In this document: positions 15,465 through 19,497 of the stretch, one piece after another
Layout of the letters: each line of letters begins with the position of its first letter
How positions within the stretch are numbered: the stretch's first letter is position 1
NCBI GenBank assembly: GCA_021784975.1
Contig: JAJYGU010000294.1
Location: 1-19,497, forward strand
Length of the DNA: 19,497 nt
Direction: 5' to 3'
Source: Planctomycetota bacterium
GTDB lineage: Bacteria > Planctomycetota > Planctomycetia > Pirellulales > Thermoguttaceae
Made by a program: the position numbers and the translations under genes
The notes under the pieces: model-generated
The model's input: the letters and a program-made list of their open reading frames with translations, nothing else
The model's database searches: none
What the model was told of the DNA's origin: nothing

Positions 15465-16907
15465 ATGAGATTTTCGCAGCGATCGTATATCGGATTAATT
15501 GGTGCTGTGCTGCTCGTCGCGCTGATGGGCCCAGGTTCGACGCTCTTGGCGGATAACACAGCAAAACTGCCGCCCAAGACCGCCTTGGACGATTACATCG
15601 CCAAGCCCGACCCCAGCTACCAGTGGCACCTGGTCAAGACCGTCAAAAAGCCGGGCTGCACCGTTTACCTGGTGGACATGACCTCGCAGACCTGGCGGAC
15701 GCCACAAGAGGTCGATCGGCCGCTGTGGAAGCACTGGCTCATCGTGGCCAAGCCCGACAAGCTCGCCTACCACACCGCCTTCCTGGGCGTCTTCGGCGGC
15801 AGCAACGGCCGCAAGGCCCCCGACCCGGCCAAGAGCATGGTGGTGCGGATCGCCAAAATCACCAAGAGCGTGACCGTGGAACTGGAGCAAATCCCCAACC
15901 AGCCGCTTGTCTTCTGCAACGACGGCGAAGAGCGTCGGGAAGACAATCTGGTCGCCTATACCTGGGACAAGGTCATCCGCACCGGCGACCAGACCTGGTC
16001 GGCACGCTTTCCGATGGTCAAGAGCGTCGTCCGGGCAATGGATACGGTGCAGGCGCTTATGGCCTCCCGAGCGGGCGGCCAGGTGAAGATCGACAGGTTC
16101 GTGGTGGCCGGCGCCTCGAAGCGCGGTTGGACCACCTGGCTCGCGGGTGCGGCCGACCGGCGCGTCGCGGCGCTCATTCCGATCGTAATCGACGCCTTGA
16201 ACTGCGACATCTCGCTGCGGCACCACTACGCGGTTTACGGCTTCTGGGCGCCCTCGGTCCACGACTACGTGCGGCACCACATCGTCGATCGGCTGGGTCT
16301 GGCCGAAGTACAAAAGAGGTTGTACGACGTCGAGGACCCGTATTGCTACCGCCACCGTCTGACGATGCCCAAGTACATTCTTACCGCCAGCGGCGATCAG
16401 TTCTTCCCGCCCGATGCCTCAAGGTTCTATTTCGACGATTTGCGGGGGGAGAAATACCTCCGCACCGTCCCGAACGCCGATCATAGTCTGGACGGCTCCG
16501 ATTGGGTGCAAACCGTCGTCACCTTCTATCAGATGATCCTGGCCGACAAGCCGCGGCCGCGGTTCTCCTGGCAGTTCGAGTCAGAAGGTGTCGTGCGCAT
16601 CCAGTGCAAGGACCAGCCGGCGAAGGTCACGCTCTGGGCGGCAACGAACCCCAAGGCACGGGATTTTCGCCTGGAATCGTTGGGTCCCAAGTACAAGCCG
16701 ACGGTGCTTAAGGGCGACCACGGCACGTATCTGGCCAAGGTCGAAAAACCGGCCAAAGGCTGGACGGCCTGGTTCGTCGAGCTGAGCTATCCGGTCGGCG
16801 GGATCGTCAATCTCAAGCTGACCACGCCGGTCCGCGTCATCCCGGATATCCTGCCGTTTGGCGACAAGATCATCCCTGGAACCAAGGTCAAGGCGGGACA
16901 GCTCTGA
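15465..16907 (+). CDS. PhoPQ-activated pathogenicity-related (PqaA-type) secreted alpha/beta hydrolase
   Basis: The ATG at 15465 (480 residues) has GGAG 9 bases before it; the frame is open to 15348 but the added 39 residues are Arg/Gly-rich noise. A Sec signal peptide covers about 1-29 (YIGLIGAVLLVALMGPGSTLLA). The body matches the PqaA family (PF10142): CTVYLVDMTSQTW (65-77), PLWKHWLIVAKP (86-97), VVAGASKRGWTTWLAGA (213-229) with nucleophile Ser218 in GASKRG, TASGDQFF (307-314) with Asp311, and VPNADHSLDGS (335-345) with His340, so a complete Ser-Asp-His triad. A beta-rich C-terminal part (about 368-480) follows. The family is named after a Salmonella PhoPQ-regulated gene; its substrate is not established. 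In planctomycetes such genes are commonly found beside carbohydrate-degrading genes, which fits a carbohydrate esterase or similar role here (inference). Confidence 0.9.
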   Translation: MRFSQRSYIGLIGAVLLVALMGPGSTLLADNTAKLPPKTALDDYIAKPDPSYQWHLVKTVKKPGCTVYLVDMTSQTWRTPQEVDRPLWKHWLIVAKPDKLAYHTAFLGVFGGSNGRKAPDPAKSMVVRIAKITKSVTVELEQIPNQPLVFCNDGEERREDNLVAYTWDKVIRTGDQTWSARFPMVKSVVRAMDTVQALMASRAGGQVKIDRFVVAGASKRGWTTWLAGAADRRVAALIPIVIDALNCDISLRHHYAVYGFWAPSVHDYVRHHIVDRLGLAEVQKRLYDVEDPYCYRHRLTMPKYILTASGDQFFPPDASRFYFDDLRGEKYLRTVPNADHSLDGSDWVQTVVTFYQMILADKPRPRFSWQFESEGVVRIQCKDQPAKVTLWAATNPKARDFRLESLGPKYKPTVLKGDHGTYLAKVEKPAKGWTAWFVELSYPVGGIVNLKLTTPVRVIPDILPFGDKIIPGTKVKAGQL

Positions 16908-16931
16908 CGGTATTGCGGTTGGCCGGGATTA

Positions 16932-17069
16932 TTCACCACGGAGCGCCCCGGAGGACACAAAGAGGAAAAGGCAAAATGTAAAATGCAAAGTGCAAAATCG
17001 CAGCACGATCGGCTGTCGACCGCCTTTAGCCCTGATTCCTCTGCGTCCGCCGCGACCTCTGCGGTGCAA
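16932..17069. repeat. Long imperfect inverted repeat with an internal 7-bp tandem repeat
   Basis: The left arm (16932-16965, beginning ttcaccacggag and ending cacaaagagg) and the right arm (17038-17069, beginning cctctgcgtcc and ending ctgcggtgcaa) are imperfect reverse complements of about 32-34 bases. Between them, 16971-16998 is four copies of a 7-mer with consensus GCAAAAT (two copies exact, two with one change). The element fills the spacer between the convergent PqaA and DUF2760 genes and could act as a terminator for both. The base composition (AT-rich core) differs from the surrounding genes. Confidence 0.6.
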
Positions 17070-17080
17070 TCAATAAACCG

Positions 17081-17626
17081 CTAGGACAATTCCACCTCCG
17101 CCGGGGCGATGATCTTGGCGCTGGCGGCGGTGCCCGCCCAGGTGGGCAACTCGCAGATTGTCGCTTCCCAGCCGGGATGGACCAATCGGCCGTGGAAGGG
17201 CGGCTCGCCGGTCACGTTGCCGGTCAAACGCCAGCGGCCGGGATCGAAGCCCGCCGGCACCTCCACTTCCGCGCCCTCCTCCTGCGGCACCGCCGGACAG
17301 ATCGCGAAGAGACGCTTCAACAGCGCCGCGCAGTCGCGATGCACGTCGCGGACTGCCGCCCCCACCTGCGCGTCCGAATAGCCCTCCAGCGATTCCTGCA
17401 TGAAGTCCAAGAACCGGGCCTCGCGCTGCATGGCCGCCAGCAGGGTCAGGGCCTCGCTGCGGGCCGGCGGTTTCGCCGCCGGCGGCTTGGGCAGCGGCGC
17501 GGAGGGGACCGCCGCGCCCTCCTCTGCCGGCTTAGCCTTGGCCAGCAGCTTCGCCACCTGCGTGGCAATCGCCGCCTTGAAGAGGACCAGAAAGAACACG
17601 CGGAAGGCCAGGAGAATTCTTCGCAT
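17081..17626 (-). CDS. DUF2760 family protein with N-terminal membrane anchor
   Basis: The 181-residue product begins with one hydrophobic helix (about 4-21, LLAFRVFFLVLFKAA) followed by a Pro/Ala/Lys-rich linker (30-57). The rest is the DUF2760 domain (PF10816): EALTLLAAMQREARFLDFMQE (58-78), LEGYSDAQVGAAVRDVHRDC (80-99), VPAGFDPGRWRLTGNVTGEP (123-142), GRLVHPGWEA (146-155) and the ending IIAPAEVEL. Function is unknown. In other bacteria DUF2760 genes often sit beside an Hsp70/DnaK-like gene (family knowledge), but none is in this window. Upstream on the same strand, 64 bases away, is the TIM-barrel-like gene, so the two may be cotranscribed. The ATG at 17626 has no strong ribosome site (sequence before it is an A-rich tract and a tandem repeat). 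Confidence 0.85.
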   Translation of the reverse strand: MRRILLAFRVFFLVLFKAAIATQVAKLLAKAKPAEEGAAVPSAPLPKPPAAKPPARSEALTLLAAMQREARFLDFMQESLEGYSDAQVGAAVRDVHRDCAALLKRLFAICPAVPQEEGAEVEVPAGFDPGRWRLTGNVTGEPPFHGRLVHPGWEATICELPTWAGTAASAKIIAPAEVELS

Positions 17627-17648
17627 GGCGTTACGTAAGAAAAAGGAT

Positions 17649-17680
17649 CACGAAAACACGAAATTGCGAAAATGCGAAAG
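17649..17680. repeat. Four-copy 8-bp tandem repeat between two minus-strand genes
   Basis: Four consecutive 8-mers, CACGAAAA, CACGAAAT, TGCGAAAA and TGCGAAAG, share the core CGAAA. They lie in the 64-base spacer directly upstream of the DUF2760 start, in AT-richer DNA than the flanking genes. The bases either side are also A-rich (gtaagaaaaaggat). Confidence 0.6.
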
Positions 17681-17690
17681 GCACGTCCTA

Positions 17691-18875
17691 CTAGCCCACG
17701 ATCCGCTTCCAGCGATCCAAGTTCCACTGCACTTTTTCCGCCTGGGTCATTGTGCTGAAGTCGGGCGTGGCGGCCGCCTGGCCGCCGACAGCTCCGCGGG
17801 CAGCGGGGCTCGCCGACGCGGCCGACTTCCGGTTCCTGCCCAACGTTGTGCCGCTGTAGCTCGAGGCGGTTTCGGTATGTCGCAAGTCGTCGGCCAGCGG
17901 CCGCTGCGGCCGGATGCCCAGCTTCTGCAAGGCGCCATGATAGGCTTTGACGGCCTCTTCCGGCACCAATTCATCGTCGGCCACGGCGCGGAGATATTGG
18001 ATAAACGTCAGTTGATGCTCGGCGTTGTTGATCTTCCGCCCGTAAAGGGCCACGCGGGCCCCGTACTTCTTGGCCTCCCAGAGCATGTGGAAGGCGTCGA
18101 AAGTAGTGCCGGCGGAGCCGCCGAGGATGCCCACCACCAGCGAACGATCGTAGCCGGCCAGGGCCTCCATCGCCGCCGGTCCGTGATAGACGATCTTCAA
18201 GAACACCGGCCGCCCGCGGGCCGTCACCCCCGCCAGCGTCCGCACGATGTTGTCGTTGATGAATCGAGGCAGGTCGGCAGGCGCGTGCGCCGAGACATTC
18301 GGGTCGAAGACCTCCAGAAAGTGGCGAAACCCTTTGGCCTCCGCCTCCAGGCGGAACGCCTTATAGGCATCCAGCGTGTGGCGGTCCAAATCGACATCGT
18401 TGTTGAAAGTAACGGAGTAGAGTCCGAGGTCGGCCCCCAACCGCCGCTCGTCCGGCGAACACTCCACCTTGCCGCACTGCATGTGATCGATGGTGGCCGT
18501 GCGGAACGGCTGCGAGGGTTGCTGGGCATAATGTCCGCTGCCGGCCGCCAGCCAGATGTCGGTGGTGTCGTTTGCCCGCACCGCCGGGGTCACGTGGTTG
18601 GAATCAAAGAGCCGTTCTTCGAGGGTCAGCACCTCGTTGGAGCTGGCGCTCATCAACATGATGTCCACCAGCCCTTGGGCGACGATCTCGCGCATCAGTT
18701 GGCGATAGTCGGCCAGCGTGCGAAAGCGGGCTTCGCCGGGGTGATGCTCGGGGCTGCGTCCCGGAGCGGCCAGCCCAAACGCCATATCGGCGTCCTTGGC
18801 ATCGGCGAGAATGAAATCACGGCAGGAGGGGTCCGCCAGGATGCGGGCCAGCTTTCGATCCAATGACTTTTGCAT
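17691..18875 (-). CDS. TIM-barrel-like (aldolase-like) protein of unknown function
   Basis: The 394-residue product has no signal peptide and should be cytoplasmic. Its pattern of beta strands ending in charged motifs suggests a TIM barrel of the DeoC/FbaB-like aldolase type: FILADAKDADMAFG (21-34), GLVDIMLMSASSNEV (68-82), RANDTTDIWL (100-109), GADLGLYSVTFNNDVDLD (147-164), RHFLEVFDPN (184-193), FLKIVYHG (225-232), VVGILGGSAGTTFDAF (247-262) and ARVALYGRKINNAEHQ (273-288). Lys227 in FLKIVYHG is where a Schiff-base lysine could lie, and GGSAGTT is a likely phosphate-binding loop; both are inferences. A Ser/Ala/Gly-rich linker (338-370) leads to a short conserved-looking tail (TMTQAEKVQWNLDRWKRIVG). 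I recall close relatives in other planctomycetes as hypothetical proteins. The ATG at 18875 lacks a strong ribosome site. Confidence 0.8.
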   Translation of the reverse strand: MQKSLDRKLARILADPSCRDFILADAKDADMAFGLAAPGRSPEHHPGEARFRTLADYRQLMREIVAQGLVDIMLMSASSNEVLTLEERLFDSNHVTPAVRANDTTDIWLAAGSGHYAQQPSQPFRTATIDHMQCGKVECSPDERRLGADLGLYSVTFNNDVDLDRHTLDAYKAFRLEAEAKGFRHFLEVFDPNVSAHAPADLPRFINDNIVRTLAGVTARGRPVFLKIVYHGPAAMEALAGYDRSLVVGILGGSAGTTFDAFHMLWEAKKYGARVALYGRKINNAEHQLTFIQYLRAVADDELVPEEAVKAYHGALQKLGIRPQRPLADDLRHTETASSYSGTTLGRNRKSAASASPAARGAVGGQAAATPDFSTMTQAEKVQWNLDRWKRIVG

Positions 18876-18910
18876 GGGTGTTCTCGGCAGAATTGACCAA
18901 AATCCTCCAA

Positions 18911-18948
18911 ATTATACCACACCCCGCCCCAACCGGCAGTCCGGGGTG
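18911..18948 (-). promoter_or_regulatory. Extended -10 promoter and inverted repeat for the TIM-barrel-like gene
   Basis: On the minus strand TGG-TATAAT (18919 to 18911) is a perfect extended -10, about 36 bases before the ATG at 18875. No good -35 follows, as expected for an extended -10. Immediately upstream, caccccg (18920-18926) and cggggtg (18942-18948) form a 7-bp inverted repeat over the -35 region, a possible operator. Confidence 0.45.
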
Positions 18949-18970
18949 GGCTCAAAGGCACGCGAATAGG

Positions 18971-18999
18971 TTGCACTTTCCCTGCACCACGTCTATCGT
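18971..18999 (+). promoter_or_regulatory. Possible promoter of the last (truncated) gene
   Basis: TTGCAC (18971-18976) and TATCGT (18994-18999) are 17 bases apart and 25 bases before the ATG at 19024. The matches are 3 of 6 and 4 of 6, so the call is weak. Confidence 0.25.
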
Positions 19000-19023
19000 A
19001 TTGAGGGTTCCGGAGACCAAACC

Positions 19024-19497
19024 ATGCGCGAGCACACGATCAGCAGGCGGCACATCTTGCAATCCGCCGCCGGAGGCGCGGCCCTGGGGCTGTGCGGCCT
19101 CGGCAGCGCCAACGCGGCTGGCGCGGAAACGCGCGCCACCTTGAGAATCCTCGATCCCTTCTCTGGCGCGGTGCTGAATCACCGGCACGGGAAGCAGACC
19201 AGCGATGCGCTGACGATTCGTGTTAGCGGCACGGCAGGGCCCAGCCACCGGGTGACCGTCAACGGCGTGGCCTGCCGACGTGCGGGCAACCGCTTCGAGG
19301 CTGAGGTGCCTCTCCGCGCCCACGAAAACGACTTGGTCGCGGTGGCCGAAGGCGGCAGCGGGCCGCGAGAAGATCGGGCGCGGGTGGTTTGGGACCGCTA
19401 CAGCGTGCCGCGCTACCGGTTCTCGATCGACGACAACAGCTTCTTCCTCCGCGACATCGCCGCCAAGAACTACCCGTCGCTGTTCGATTGCTTCTAC
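19024..19497 (+). CDS. 5' part of a Tat-exported protein with an Ig-like N-terminal domain, possibly polysaccharide-deacetylase-like
   Basis: The ATG at 19024 lies 8 bases after GGAG in ccggagacc; 158 codons run open to the window edge, so the gene is incomplete at its 3' end. Residues 1-33 form a twin-arginine signal (ISRRHILQSAAGGAALGL, ending SANAAGA). Residues about 40-125 look like an all-beta, Ig- or cadherin-like module (LRILDPFSGAVLNH, ALTIRVSGTAGPSHRVTVNG, FEAEVPLRAHENDLVAVAEG). The last visible part, RYRFSIDDNSFFLRDIAAKN (130-149), resembles the start of polysaccharide deacetylase-like proteins whose S-x-D-D-N motif begins the catalytic barrel. That family call comes from recollection of similar sequences and cannot be confirmed without the missing part. 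A secreted glycan-modifying role would match the sulfatase and PqaA genes. Confidence 0.75.
   Translation, partial: MREHTISRRHILQSAAGGAALGLCGLGSANAAGAETRATLRILDPFSGAVLNHRHGKQTSDALTIRVSGTAGPSHRVTVNGVACRRAGNRFEAEVPLRAHENDLVAVAEGGSGPREDRARVVWDRYSVPRYRFSIDDNSFFLRDIAAKNYPSLFDCFY

Noticed and set aside
16971..17680. Possible CRISPR array from the short repeats
   Set aside because: Units are 7-8 bp with no spacers and no cas genes; they are plain tandem repeats.
17400..18866. A 488-codon open frame on the plus strand
   Set aside because: Antisense shadow of the DUF2760 and TIM-barrel-like genes; no family features, and it spans an intergenic tandem repeat.

Overview
The window reads as a GC-rich chromosomal segment of a planctomycete (Planctomycetota, probably a Pirellulales-type lineage). 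This is inferred from content, not from a marker gene. The clues are lipid A genes (lpxD, lpxI), so a Gram-negative outer membrane; secreted sulfatase, beta-helix and PqaA-type proteins; several Tat or Sec signal peptides; a rhomboid with a cytosolic tail; and DUF2760. No rRNA, tRNA, CRISPR array, insertion sequence or integrase was seen.

Layout. 1-1527 (+): the 3' end of a coiled-coil protein, then a rhomboid protease starting 4 bases later with GTG. 1549-1573: a hairpin between convergent genes. 1622-2368 (-): a Tat-exported flavodoxin-fold reductase. 2783-4756 (+): lpxD and lpxI, joined stop to start. 4772-4975 (+): a doubtful small membrane ORF that runs into the 3' end of the next gene. 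4976-7405 (-): a secreted sulfatase fused to a ThuA-like domain. 7633-9954 (-): a quinol-dependent nitric oxide reductase. 10353-12875 (+): a large FtsX/MacB-type ABC permease with no ATPase beside it, divergent from the reductase. 12876-13241: a spacer holding a 26-codon relic of the start of clpC and a GNRA-loop hairpin. 13242-16907 (+): a secreted beta-helix protein, an 88-residue unknown protein and a PqaA-family serine hydrolase. 17081-18875 (-): a TIM-barrel-like unknown protein followed by a DUF2760 protein. 19024-end (+): a Tat-exported protein cut off by the window edge.

How the genes fit together. Four secreted proteins (sulfatase-ThuA, beta-helix protein, PqaA hydrolase and the truncated last protein) fit degradation or modification of complex, partly sulfated polysaccharides outside the cytoplasm. 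The Lpx pair makes lipid A precursors. The NO reductase detoxifies or respires nitric oxide with quinol. These are separate small transcription units rather than one pathway.

The most notable non-gene content is in the spacers: the clpC start fragment, a long imperfect inverted repeat with a 7-bp tandem repeat inside it, an 8-bp tandem repeat, and several strong hairpins. They suggest spacers that accumulate dispersed repeats and rearrangement debris. No clearly new multigene system is evident. The best candidates for something undescribed are the sulfatase-ThuA fusion, the permease without an ATPase, and the clpC start fragment.
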